64,000 nt of DNA from Streptomyces guryensis (GTDB taxonomy: Bacteria; Actinomycetota; Actinomycetes; Streptomycetales; Streptomycetaceae). The notes under the pieces are model-generated. The model saw only the letters and a program-made list of their open reading frames with translations. It searched no databases and was not told the DNA's origin. Where the stretch lies: the NCBI RefSeq assembly GCF_021261325.1, contig NZ_JAJSBI010000012.1:124001-188000 (forward strand), given 5' to 3'. Shown in pieces: positions 16,759-23,976 of the stretch. Made by a program: the position numbers and the translations under genes. Each line of letters begins with the position of its first letter. The first letter of the stretch is position 1.

Positions 16759-17238
16759 GTGCGCCGCGCCGTCTGTCCCGGGTCGTTCGACCCGATCACC
16801 AACGGACACCTCGACATCATTTCCCGTGCCTCTCGTCTGTACGACGAGGTCTATGTCGCGGTCATGATCAACAAGTCCAAGAAGGGCCTGTTCGAGATCG
16901 ACGAGCGGATCGACCTGATCCGTCGGGTCACCGCCGAGTACGGCAACGTGATCGTCGAGGCCTTCCACGGCCTCCTCGTCGACTACTGCAAGGAACGCGA
17001 CATCCCGGCCATCGTCAAGGGCCTGCGGGCGGTCAGCGACTTCGACTACGAGCTGCAGATGGCCCAGATGAACAACGGCCTCTCGGGCGTCGAGACCCTC
17101 TTCGTGCCGACCAACCCCACCTACAGCTTCCTCTCCTCCTCGCTCGTCAAGGAGGTCGCGACCTGGGGCGGAGACGTCTCCCACCTGGTGCCGCCGATGG
17201 TCCTGGAGGCCCTCAACAAGCGCCTGCGCAAGGACTGA
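16759..17238 (+). CDS. coaD: Phosphopantetheine adenylyltransferase
   Basis: A 159-residue enzyme making dephospho-CoA from 4'-phosphopantetheine and ATP. It has the nucleotidyltransferase signature GSFDPITNGHLDI near the N-terminus, GLRAVSDFDYELQMA, and the second ATP motif TYSFLSSSLVKE. The GTG start chosen is preceded by GAGGG seven bases upstream and gives the standard family N-terminus (RRAVCPGSFDP); an upstream ATG at 16729 overlapping rsmD would add ten residues. Translationally linked with rsmD. Confidence 0.95.
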   Translation: MRRAVCPGSFDPITNGHLDIISRASRLYDEVYVAVMINKSKKGLFEIDERIDLIRRVTAEYGNVIVEAFHGLLVDYCKERDIPAIVKGLRAVSDFDYELQMAQMNNGLSGVETLFVPTNPTYSFLSSSLVKEVATWGGDVSHLVPPMVLEALNKRLRKD

Positions 17239-17296
17239 TGGGGCTACAGTCGTCCCGTCCGTCTCCAACACAGCTGTAGAGAGTGGCGAGCACACG

Positions 17297-18376
17297 GTGG
17301 ACGTGCAGAAGAAGCTCGACGAGATCGTCGCCGCGGTCTCCGGCGCCCGGTCGATGCCCATGTCGGCCTCGTGCGTGGTCAACCGCGCCGACCTGCTCTC
17401 GATGCTCGAAGAGGTGCGCGAGGCACTGCCCGGCTCCCTCGCGCAGGCCCAGGAGCTGATCGGCGACCGCGAGCAGATGGTGGAACAGGCCCGCCAGGAG
17501 GCCGACCGGATCATCGGGCAGGCGCACGCGGAGCGCGGCTCCCTGATCTCCGACACCGAGATCGCCCGCCGCTCCCGGGCCGAGGCCGACCGCATCCTCA
17601 CCGAGGCCCGCCAGGAGGCCGAGGAGGTGCGTGCCGAGGCCGACGACTACGTCGACTCCAAGCTCGCCAACTTCGAGGTCGTCCTCACCAAGACCCTCGG
17701 TTCCGTCGGCCGCGGCCGCGAGAAGCTCCTCGGGACCGGCCCGGGCGTCGACGAGCAGGGCTATGAGGACGAGGACGCCCCCGAGCGCAGCCACGACCCC
17801 GAGACCCTGCGCAAGGACGCCGACGCCTACGTCGACGTCAAGCTCGGCGCCTTCGAGGCGGTCCTCGCCAAGACCCTGGAGGCCGTCGGCCGCGGCCGCC
17901 AGAAGCTGCACGGCCGTATCGCCACCGACGACCTGAGCTCCCTCGCCGACGACCAGACGTCCTTCCAGCACTCCAGCGACGCCGACTACCTGGCCGACCT
18001 CGCCGCCGTCGCCGAGCAGAAGCCCCCGGCCGAGCAGCCCGCCCAGCAGCAGGACTACGGCCAGCCGCAGCCGGCGTACGGCTACCAGCAGCAGCCCGAC
18101 CCGTACGGCGGCGCGTACCAGCAGCAGGCCTACGGTCAGCAGGACGCCTACGGCTACCAACAGGCCGATCCGTACGCCCCCACCTCCGGCTACGCTCCGG
18201 CGGGAGGTGCCCCCTTCCAGGGCTACGACGCCCAGCAGGCGGCGTACGACCCGAGCCAGGCGCAGCAGACGCAGCAGGCGCACCAGTCGTACGCACTCGA
18301 CGAGACCAGCCTCTTCGACACCGGCATGATCACGCCCGAGCAGCTGAGAGCCTACGAACAGGGGCGCGGCCAGTAA
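17297..18376 (+). CDS. Coiled-coil protein with Tyr/Gln-rich disordered tail (DivIVA/AtpF-like annotation)
   Basis: A 359-residue protein starting with GTG. Residues about 40-120 form a charged Ala/Glu/Arg coiled coil (QARQEADRIIGQAHAERG), the kind often annotated as ATP synthase subunit B-like or DivIVA-like. It contains an internal duplication: ADDYVDSKLANFEVVLTKTL near residue 115 and ADAYVDVKLGAFEAVLAKTL near 174, each followed by a VGRGR-KL motif. From about 235 to 330 the chain is dominated by Gln, Tyr, Pro, Gly and Ala, with repeated YGYQQ and AYGQQ units. No signal peptide or membrane span. It lies between coaD and the DUF177-rpmF-rnc genes. The function is not known to me; membrane or division association is a guess from the coiled coil. 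Confidence 0.85.
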   Translation: MDVQKKLDEIVAAVSGARSMPMSASCVVNRADLLSMLEEVREALPGSLAQAQELIGDREQMVEQARQEADRIIGQAHAERGSLISDTEIARRSRAEADRILTEARQEAEEVRAEADDYVDSKLANFEVVLTKTLGSVGRGREKLLGTGPGVDEQGYEDEDAPERSHDPETLRKDADAYVDVKLGAFEAVLAKTLEAVGRGRQKLHGRIATDDLSSLADDQTSFQHSSDADYLADLAAVAEQKPPAEQPAQQQDYGQPQPAYGYQQQPDPYGGAYQQQAYGQQDAYGYQQADPYAPTSGYAPAGGAPFQGYDAQQAAYDPSQAQQTQQAHQSYALDETSLFDTGMITPEQLRAYEQGRGQ

Positions 18377-18388
18377 GCAGCCACCGGA

Positions 18389-18418
18389 TTGGGCCGTCAG
18401 CGAAAGGTCCAGTATCCT
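18389..18418 (+). promoter_or_regulatory. Candidate promoter of DUF177-rpmF-rnc operon
   Basis: TTGGGC at 18389-18394 and TATCCT at 18413-18418 are separated by 18 bases, about 90 bases before the DUF177 start, in the only sizeable gap ahead of this operon. It fits a vegetative sigma-type promoter by eye only. Confidence 0.4.
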
Positions 18419-18508
18419 GGCTCTTCGGTCGCGTGTACGTCCGCGATCAGCGCTGCCCAGGGACACCGAGGGGCAGCGTCCCCCTGAGCTGGAAGATCGA
18501 AAGCAGGA

Positions 18509-19171
18509 ATGGCTCTGAACGCCCGCCTCGACCACCGCAAGCCTCTCGTGTTCGACACACACGAGCTGGGGCGGCGGCCCGGTGCGCTGCAGCGCCTGAC
18601 CCGCGAGATCGACGCTCCCCGGGATCTCGGGATCGCGGGAGTCATCGGAGTGCCGGAAGGCGCCCCGTTGGAGCTCGAACTCCGACTCGAGTCGGTCATG
18701 GAAGGTGTGCTTGTCACAGGCACCGCCCGTGCACAGGCCGAGGGGGAGTGCGTAAGGTGTCTGGAGCCGCTCGAGCTGGAGCTCGACGCGGAATTCCAGG
18801 AGATGTTCTCGTACCCTGACGCCGACGATCGGGGCCGCCCCAAGGCGGAGCCGACCGACGACGCCGGGGAATCCGCAGAAAACGAGGACAGGCTCTTCAT
18901 CGAGGACGGCTTGTTCGACCTCGAGCCCGTGCTGCGGGATGCGGTGGTGCTCGCACTGCCGATGCAGCCGGTGTGCCAGGACGACTGTCTGGGCCTGTGC
19001 TCCGAGTGCGGAGCGCGGCTCACGGACGACCCGGACCACCACCATGACGCCGTCGACATCCGTTGGGCGGCACTGCAGGGACTCGCCGGTTCACTCGGAG
19101 ACGGCGAGAAGGACGAGATGAGCGGCGGCGCGCTTCCATCAGCGCACGCCGACGAGAAGCAGGAGAAGTAG
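18509..19171 (+). CDS. DUF177/YceD-family protein
   Basis: A 220-residue YceD-like protein. The family hallmark is a Cys cluster: AEGECVRCLEPLEL in the middle and CQDDCLGLCSECGARL towards the C-terminus, likely a zinc or structural site. The bacterial family is invariably encoded next to rpmF; plant relatives are needed for 23S rRNA maturation, so an rRNA or L32 related role is likely (inference). Acidic linker between the two Cys regions. Three bases separate it from rpmF. Confidence 0.9.
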   Translation: MALNARLDHRKPLVFDTHELGRRPGALQRLTREIDAPRDLGIAGVIGVPEGAPLELELRLESVMEGVLVTGTARAQAEGECVRCLEPLELELDAEFQEMFSYPDADDRGRPKAEPTDDAGESAENEDRLFIEDGLFDLEPVLRDAVVLALPMQPVCQDDCLGLCSECGARLTDDPDHHHDAVDIRWAALQGLAGSLGDGEKDEMSGGALPSAHADEKQEK

Positions 19172-19173
19172 CC

Positions 19174-19347
19174 GTGGCTGTTCCGAAGCGGAAGATGTCG
19201 CGCAGCAACACGCGCCACCGCCGGTCGCAGTGGAAGGCTGCGGTCCCCACCCTGGTTGCGTGCGAGCGCTGCCACGAGCCCAAGCTGCAGCACATCGCGT
19301 GCCCTTCTTGCGGCACCTACAACAAGCGCCAGGTCCTCGAGGTCTGA
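19174..19347 (+). CDS. rpmF: Ribosomal protein L32
   Basis: A 57-residue L32, GTG start, MAVPKRKMSRSNTRHRRSQW. The zinc-ribbon pairs CERC and CPSC are present, making it the zinc-binding form. It follows the DUF177 gene by two bases and precedes rnc by 19, one operon. AGGAG lies upstream. Confidence 0.97.
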   Translation: MAVPKRKMSRSNTRHRRSQWKAAVPTLVACERCHEPKLQHIACPSCGTYNKRQVLEV

Positions 19348-19366
19348 GCGGCTGGTGAGAGGCACC

Positions 19367-20191
19367 GTGTCCACTGCCAAGAAGGCGGATGACGCCAAGG
19401 CGGACCCAACCGCCAGGAAAAAGTCGGACAACACAGCCTCGTCCCACACGCTTCTGGAAGGGCGGCTCGGGTACAAGCTCGAGTCCGCCCTTCTGGTGCG
19501 CGCGCTGACCCACCGTTCGTACGCGTACGAGAACGGCGGTCTGCCGACCAACGAGCGGCTGGAGTTCCTCGGGGACTCCGTGCTCGGCCTCGTGGTCACG
19601 GACACGCTGTACACCACCCACCCCGACCTGCCCGAAGGCCAGCTGGCCAAGTTGCGGGCCGCGGTGGTCAACTCGCGTGCGCTGGCGGAGGTCGGCCGTG
19701 GGCTCGACCTGGGCTCCTTCATCCGGCTCGGCCGGGGTGAAGAGGGCACGGGCGGCCGGGACAAGGCGTCCATCCTCGCCGACACCCTCGAAGCGGTGAT
19801 CGGCGCGGTCTATCTCGACCAGGGTCTCGATGCGGCGAGCGAGCTCGTCCACCGGCTCTTCGACCCGCTCATCGAGAAGTCCTCCAACCTCGGAGCCGGC
19901 CTGGACTGGAAGACCAGCCTCCAGGAGCTCACCGCGACCGAGAGCCTCGGCGTGCCCGAGTACCTGGTCACGGAGACCGGCCCCGACCACGAGAAGACGT
20001 TCACTGCTGCCGCCCGCGTCGGAGGCGTCTCGTACGGCACCGGCACCGGCCGCAGCAAGAAAGAGGCGGAGCAGCAGGCCGCGGAATCCGCGTGGCGGTC
20101 CATCCGGGCCGAGGCGGACGAGCGCGCCAGGAAGGCAGCGGCCGAGAAGGCCGCCGAGGACGGGGAAGGCCCGTCAGCCGTCTCCGCCTGA
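19367..20191 (+). CDS. rnc: Ribonuclease III (AbsB)
   Basis: A 274-residue dsRNA endonuclease. The catalytic domain carries NERLEFLGDSVLGL with the metal-binding acidic residues and DTLEAVIGAVYLDQG; the C-terminal dsRNA-binding domain starts at DWKTSLQELTATE and ends near the KKEAEQQAAESAW helix, followed by an Ala/Glu/Lys tail. In S. coelicolor RNase III (absB) globally affects antibiotic production as well as rRNA processing. Start: GTG preceded by GAGAGG; another in-frame GTG lies 12 bases earlier at 19355. Last gene before a hairpin terminator. Confidence 0.96.
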   Translation: MSTAKKADDAKADPTARKKSDNTASSHTLLEGRLGYKLESALLVRALTHRSYAYENGGLPTNERLEFLGDSVLGLVVTDTLYTTHPDLPEGQLAKLRAAVVNSRALAEVGRGLDLGSFIRLGRGEEGTGGRDKASILADTLEAVIGAVYLDQGLDAASELVHRLFDPLIEKSSNLGAGLDWKTSLQELTATESLGVPEYLVTETGPDHEKTFTAAARVGGVSYGTGTGRSKKEAEQQAAESAWRSIRAEADERARKAAAEKAAEDGEGPSAVSA

Positions 20192-20251
20192 CGAGAGTCT
20201 CTGAGAGCGACAAGTCTCCCAGAGTCCTTGAGTCTCTGACGAACAGCGCAC

Positions 20252-20286
20252 CCGAGCGCCCGTCCCTCCCCGGGGCGGGCGCTCGG
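20252..20286 (+). terminator. Hairpin terminator after rnc
   Basis: Stem CCGAGCGCCCG (20252-20262) pairs with 20276-20286 around a 13-base loop, 60 bases after the rnc stop and 29 before mutM. No long T run follows, as is common for actinomycete terminators. Confidence 0.6.
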
Positions 20287-20314
20287 CTCATACCGGTCCG
20301 TTACGGGGGTTCCG

Positions 20315-21175
20315 ATGCCCGAGTTGCCCGAGGTCGAGGTCGTCCGGCGCGGCCTGGAACGGTGGGTCGCCCACCGCGTCGTCGCCGACGCCGAGGTGCT
20401 GCACCCGCGTGCCGTACGCCGTCATGTGGCGGGCGCCGACGACTTCGCACACCGTCTCAAGGGCCACCGCATCGGAGTCCCCAGCCGCCGCGGCAAGTAC
20501 CTGTGGCTGCCCCTGGAGGACACCCGCCAGTCGGTCCTCGCGCACCTCGGCATGAGCGGCCAGCTGCTGGTCCAGCCGAACGCAGCCCCGGACGAGAAGC
20601 ACCTCAGGATCCGCGTCCGCTTCGCCGACGACCTGAGAACGGAACTCCGCTTCGTCGACCAACGCACCTTCGGCGGCCTGTCGTTGCACGACTCCACCCC
20701 CGAGGGCCTGCCCGAGGTCATCGCGCACATCGCGCGCGACCCTCTCGACCCGCTGTTCGACGACGAGGCCTTCCACCAGGCGCTGCGCCGCAAGCGCAGC
20801 ACCATCAAACGGGCCCTGCTGGACCAGTCGTCCATCAGCGGGGTCGGCAACATCTATGCGGACGAGGCCCTCTGGCGCGCCCGCATCCACTACGAACGCC
20901 CCACCGCGACCTTCACCCGCCCGCGCACCGCCGAACTCCTCGGCCACGTAAGGGACGTGATGAACCAGGCGCTCGCCGTGGGCGGCACCAGCTTCGACAG
21001 CCTGTACGTCAACGTCAACGGGGAGTCGGGCTACTTCGACCGGTCGCTGGACGCGTACGGCCGGGAGGGCCTGCCCTGCAAGAGGTGCGCCACCCCGATG
21101 CGGCGGCGGCCCTGGATGAACCGGTCCAGCTACTTCTGCCCGAAGTGTCAGAGGCCGCCGCGCATCCCGTCGTAA
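20315..21175 (+). CDS. mutM: Formamidopyrimidine-DNA glycosylase
   Basis: A 286-residue base-excision repair enzyme that removes 8-oxoguanine and FaPy lesions. The N-terminal PELPEVE supplies the catalytic Pro2/Glu3; RRGKYLWL carries the conserved Lys, the helix-two-turn-helix SSISGVGNIYADEALW follows, and the zinc finger is CKRC-x16-CPKC. Start ATG fits the invariant N-terminus. Its 3' end overlaps the convergent HxlR gene by 28 bases. rnc-mutM is a common pair in actinobacteria. Confidence 0.96.
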   Translation: MPELPEVEVVRRGLERWVAHRVVADAEVLHPRAVRRHVAGADDFAHRLKGHRIGVPSRRGKYLWLPLEDTRQSVLAHLGMSGQLLVQPNAAPDEKHLRIRVRFADDLRTELRFVDQRTFGGLSLHDSTPEGLPEVIAHIARDPLDPLFDDEAFHQALRRKRSTIKRALLDQSSISGVGNIYADEALWRARIHYERPTATFTRPRTAELLGHVRDVMNQALAVGGTSFDSLYVNVNGESGYFDRSLDAYGREGLPCKRCATPMRRRPWMNRSSYFCPKCQRPPRIPS

Positions 21176-21549
21176 CGCTCGCGAGCTGCGAGGACGTCGT
21201 CCATGCGGCCCTCCAACAGATGGACGAGGGCCAGCAGCCGCTCGGCGACCGCGTGGCCGAGAGGAGTGAGCTCGTAGTCCACGCGGGGCGGGTTGGTCGG
21301 CTGGGCCTCGCGGTGTACCAGGCCGTCGCGCTCCAGCGCGTGCAGGGTCTGGGACAGCATCTTCTCGCTCACGCCGTCGACGCGGCGGCGCAGCTCGTTG
21401 AAGCGCAGGGAGCCCTCGAACAGGGCGCAGAGCGTCAGGCCGCCCCAGCGTCCCGTGACGTGCTCCAGCGTGCCGCGCGAGGGACAGGCCTTGGCGAACA
21501 CGTTGTACGGGAGGTCGTCCGCCTCCGTGAGCTCCTGCGTGGTGTCCAT
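21148..21549 (-). CDS. HxlR-family transcriptional regulator
   Basis: A 133-residue winged-helix regulator of the HxlR class: CPSRGTLEHVTGRWGGLTLCAL at the N-terminus with the effector-sensing Cys, the recognition helix region GVSEKMLSQTLHALERDGLV, and the wing RVDYELTPLGHAV. Members often respond to aldehydes or oxidants and control a neighbouring oxidoreductase; none is adjacent here, so targets are unknown. A palindrome sits three bases upstream of its start. Converges on mutM. Confidence 0.9.
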   Translation of the reverse strand: MDTTQELTEADDLPYNVFAKACPSRGTLEHVTGRWGGLTLCALFEGSLRFNELRRRVDGVSEKMLSQTLHALERDGLVHREAQPTNPPRVDYELTPLGHAVAERLLALVHLLEGRMDDVLAARERYDGMRGGL

Positions 21550-21551
21550 TC

Positions 21552-21567
21552 CTCAAGCGTACTTGAG
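21552..21567. promoter_or_regulatory. Inverted repeat CTCAAG-N4-CTTGAG at HxlR start
   Basis: CTCAAGCGTACTTGAG lies directly upstream of the HxlR ATG (minus strand). Just beyond, CGCTAAC (21572-21578) and GTTAGCG (21602-21608) form another widely spaced inverted repeat. HxlR proteins bind such palindromes and often self-regulate; the link is inferred. Confidence 0.45.
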
Positions 21568-21617
21568 CATAGCGCTAACCGACAGGTTGCACTAACCAGG
21601 AGTTAGCGAGTTCGCGT

Positions 21618-22727
21618 CTAGTACCCGAAGTCCTGCGTCCACCAGGGGCCACCCGACCCGAAGTGCGCACCGACACCCAGCGTCTTGAAGTCGCAGTTCA
21701 GGATGTTGGCCCGGTGGCCGGGGCTGTTCATCCAGGCGTCCATCACAGCGGCTGCGTCGGCCTGGCCCCGGGCTATGTTCTCGCCGCCGAGGTTGGTTAT
21801 GCCGAGCTTCGCGGCCCGGTCCCACGGTGAGGCGCCGCTGGGGTCGGTGTGGTCGAAGAAGCCGTCGGCGGCCATGGCAGCGCTGAACTTCTCGGCCAGC
21901 TCCGAGAGGGTGCTGTTGGCGGAGACCGCGCTGCAGCCGACCTTGGCCCGCTCCTCGTTGACCAGCTTGAGCACCTCCGCCTCGGCGGCGGCCTCCGCGG
22001 AGACAGCCACCGGGGCGGTGGTCTCCTTGGGCGGCTTGGCCTCCTGCTTCGGAGGCGTTGTCTTCGGCTTCTTGGTGGGCGTGGCCTCCGGCTGCTTCGG
22101 CGGCGCCTGGGTCGGCGCGGACGAGGAGACGGACGGGCTCGGCGAGGGCGAGGCCGAGCGATGGGCGCCGCGGCTCGTCGAAGAGCCCTGTTCGCGGCCG
22201 TCGGCGCTGCCGGACGTGCCGCCCTGCCCGGTCGCCGAGTTGCTCGGCGTGCTCGCGGCCTGCACGTTGTCGGAGCTGCCGCTGCCGCTGCCGCCCAGCC
22301 TGTAGTTGCCGAGGCCGGGCATCGCACCCGTGGCGACCGCGACCGTACCGATGGCGACGGCGGCGGAGACACCGAGCAGACCGGTGCGCACCGGCGTCAC
22401 GGCCCTCTTCCGGCGGCGCGACCCCCCGCGCCGGGAGCCCTTGTCGGGCGCGAACCCGTGCTCCGGGAACACCGTCGTGTAGTCGTCCTCGGTCGCGAAC
22501 AGGTACGCGGCACTCCGTGCGGAGACCTCGGAGTACTCCGTGGAGTGCAGATACGGGGCGGTGCCCAGGGTGGGCCGCTCGTCGCCCGCGCCGGCCTCCG
22601 GAGGGTCATAGCTGTACGAGTACTGCTGGGGGTCGTAGCTGCTCGTGTACGAGCCGTCCCTACCTGTGACCCCCGTGGCGCGGCCCGTGGCGGCGCGGCC
22701 GGCGGCGGAGCGTCGGTGGCGTCCCAT
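21618..22727 (-). CDS. CAP/SCP-domain secreted or membrane-anchored protein
   Basis: A 369-residue protein. A cytoplasmic N-terminal part rich in Tyr/Ser (SYTSSYDPQQYSYSYDPP) is followed by a basic stretch (RRGGSRRRKRAV) and one membrane segment near residues 115-135 (TGLLGVSAAVAIGTVAVATG), then a long Ser/Pro/Thr/Lys linker and a C-terminal CAP domain from about 245 with KLVNEERAKVGC, DHTDPSG, GENIARGQ and NSPGHRANILN. CAP domains in bacteria are extracytoplasmic; function is unassigned. Type II topology (N-in) is inferred from the positive residues before the span. Divergent from acylphosphatase. Confidence 0.86.
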   Translation of the reverse strand: MGRHRRSAAGRAATGRATGVTGRDGSYTSSYDPQQYSYSYDPPEAGAGDERPTLGTAPYLHSTEYSEVSARSAAYLFATEDDYTTVFPEHGFAPDKGSRRGGSRRRKRAVTPVRTGLLGVSAAVAIGTVAVATGAMPGLGNYRLGGSGSGSSDNVQAASTPSNSATGQGGTSGSADGREQGSSTSRGAHRSASPSPSPSVSSSAPTQAPPKQPEATPTKKPKTTPPKQEAKPPKETTAPVAVSAEAAAEAEVLKLVNEERAKVGCSAVSANSTLSELAEKFSAAMAADGFFDHTDPSGASPWDRAAKLGITNLGGENIARGQADAAAVMDAWMNSPGHRANILNCDFKTLGVGAHFGSGGPWWTQDFGY

Positions 22728-22788
22728 GTCTTGGCCTTCCTCGTCTTGCGATCAACGTGTCCCATACGATCTTGCGGGTGACCCAACT

Positions 22789-22802
22789 CACTCGATCGAG
22801 TG
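22789..22802. promoter_or_regulatory. Perfect palindrome CACTCGATCGAGTG between CAP gene and acyP
   Basis: A 14-bp perfect palindrome, with mostly symmetrical flanks for four more bases each side, sits 62 bases upstream of the CAP gene start and 93 before acylphosphatase, in a divergent promoter region. It is a candidate operator; the binding protein is unknown. Confidence 0.4.
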
Positions 22803-22894
22803 GGTTTCATATGAGATTCATTGGGTGGGGACGGTACCGCATGGCGTCAGAGGAGGAAGTGTCCCAAGAGACATTGGCCCGTTAGGTTGCACCC

Positions 22895-23176
22895 ATGAGC
22901 GAGGATGTGCGACTGGTCGCCTGGGTGCGGGGACGCGTCCAAGGTGTGGGTTTCCGCTGGTTCACGCGGGCCAAGGCCCTCGAACTCGGCAGCCTGAGTG
23001 GTTTTGCTCTCAATTTGGGCGACGGACGGGTCCAGGTGGTCGCCGAGGGCCCGCGGGAGCGCTGCGAGGGACTCCTCGGCTGGCTCCAGGGAGACGACAC
23101 GCCCGGCCGCGTCGACGGTGTCACCGAGATCTGGGACACACCTCGCGGGGGGTACGACGGCTTCGCCATCCGCTGA
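22895..23176 (+). CDS. acyP: Acylphosphatase
   Basis: A 93-residue enzyme hydrolysing acyl phosphates. The phosphate-binding loop GRVQGVGFRWF contains the catalytic Arg, and the catalytic Asn is in GFALNLGDGRVQVVAEG. The position two genes upstream of smc is conserved in streptomycetes as far as I recall. ATG start; no strong Shine-Dalgarno is evident, so the start rests on the family N-terminus. Confidence 0.93.
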   Translation: MSEDVRLVAWVRGRVQGVGFRWFTRAKALELGSLSGFALNLGDGRVQVVAEGPRERCEGLLGWLQGDDTPGRVDGVTEIWDTPRGGYDGFAIR

Positions 23177-23559
23177 GCCGATTCTGTAAAGAGGCCCGGG
23201 TGCAAGCGGACGGACATGCCACCGGCAGGTGCCCGGAGCAGAAGTTGCCTGGTGGTTGCCAAGAACCGCTTGTCGTGGCAGGCTGCGCACCCAAGAATGA
23301 TCGCCACGCACTGAGGGCCCCGCAGGAGTCGCAGCGCCGCCGCTTCTGGGCCGCGCGCCCCCGGGTTGCCCGCCAATACAGGGCGTGATCGTGTTGACCG
23401 TCAAACTTTTTGGTGAGACGCTGAAAGCACCCCGCGCACCTTAGCTGTTTGGCATGGATGAACGGCAGCACAAACTCAAGAGTGTCAAGCACCGCGGGTG
23501 CGATTCCCTCACGACCCACACCGCTTCGGTCGGTCACTCAGTGTGGAGGACCATCCATC
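23177..23559. other. 383-bp intergenic region, acyP to small coiled-coil gene
   Basis: No gene is supported. A minus-strand frame of 138 codons crosses it but has several scattered Cys/Trp and no family sequence. It contains the short palindrome TTGACCGTCAA at 23394-23404 in the most AT-rich part, which may mark a promoter for the downstream small gene. No tRNA or riboswitch fold recognised. Confidence 0.4.
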
Positions 23560-23763
23560 ATGGCAAAGGCGCTTCTCGGTTACGTCGGCGGCTCCGACCC
23601 TCGACTCCTCGCCGAGATGCGACGGCTCCAGCAGCGCGTCCAGGACCTGGAATCCGAGCTCGGACGGATCCAGGCGGAGAACGACGCGCTCGCGGCTGCC
23701 GCTTCTCACGACAGGATCATGGAGAGCATCGACGCACACCAGGCGGAGCCTGCGCTCACCTGA
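23560..23763 (+). CDS. Small coiled-coil protein (67 residues)
   Basis: MAKALLGYVGGSDPRLLAEM begins a 67-residue protein whose middle (LQQRVQDLESELGRIQAEND) is an ideal heptad coiled coil. GTGGAGGACC precedes the ATG at good spacing and a strong terminator follows, so it is a monocistronic gene despite its size. I recall a conserved small ORF at this place, just before smc, in other streptomycetes. Function unknown; no membrane span or signal peptide. Confidence 0.85.
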   Translation: MAKALLGYVGGSDPRLLAEMRRLQQRVQDLESELGRIQAENDALAAAASHDRIMESIDAHQAEPALT

Positions 23764-23838
23764 TCACTGCATCGCACCACGACAGCAGTGGTTGGGCCGC
23801 CCGTATCAACCGCTAAGTTGTCAGAGTTCAGAGTTTGC

Positions 23839-23868
23839 AAGGGACGCTTCGGCGTCCCTTCTTTCTTT
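23839..23868 (+). terminator. Intrinsic terminator before smc
   Basis: AAGGGACGC-TTCG-GCGTCCCTT (23839-23860) followed by CTTTCTTT: a 9-bp stem with a UUCG tetraloop and T-rich tail. One of the clearest rho-independent terminators in the window; ends the 67-residue gene's transcript. Confidence 0.9.
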
Positions 23869-23976
23869 CCCCGCGCATCCTTTCACCCTCTTTAACGTTT
23901 GGTGTGCCCTGCACGTTCAAGGGTGAAACCGCGGGTTCATGGAGTGGGATACCGGCGGAAGGTAGAGTCCAGCGGC

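Noticed and set aside
23121..23537. 138-codon minus-strand frame between acyP and the small coiled-coil gene
   Set aside because: Overlaps acyP, lacks a ribosome-binding site and recognisable sequence, scattered Cys and Trp.
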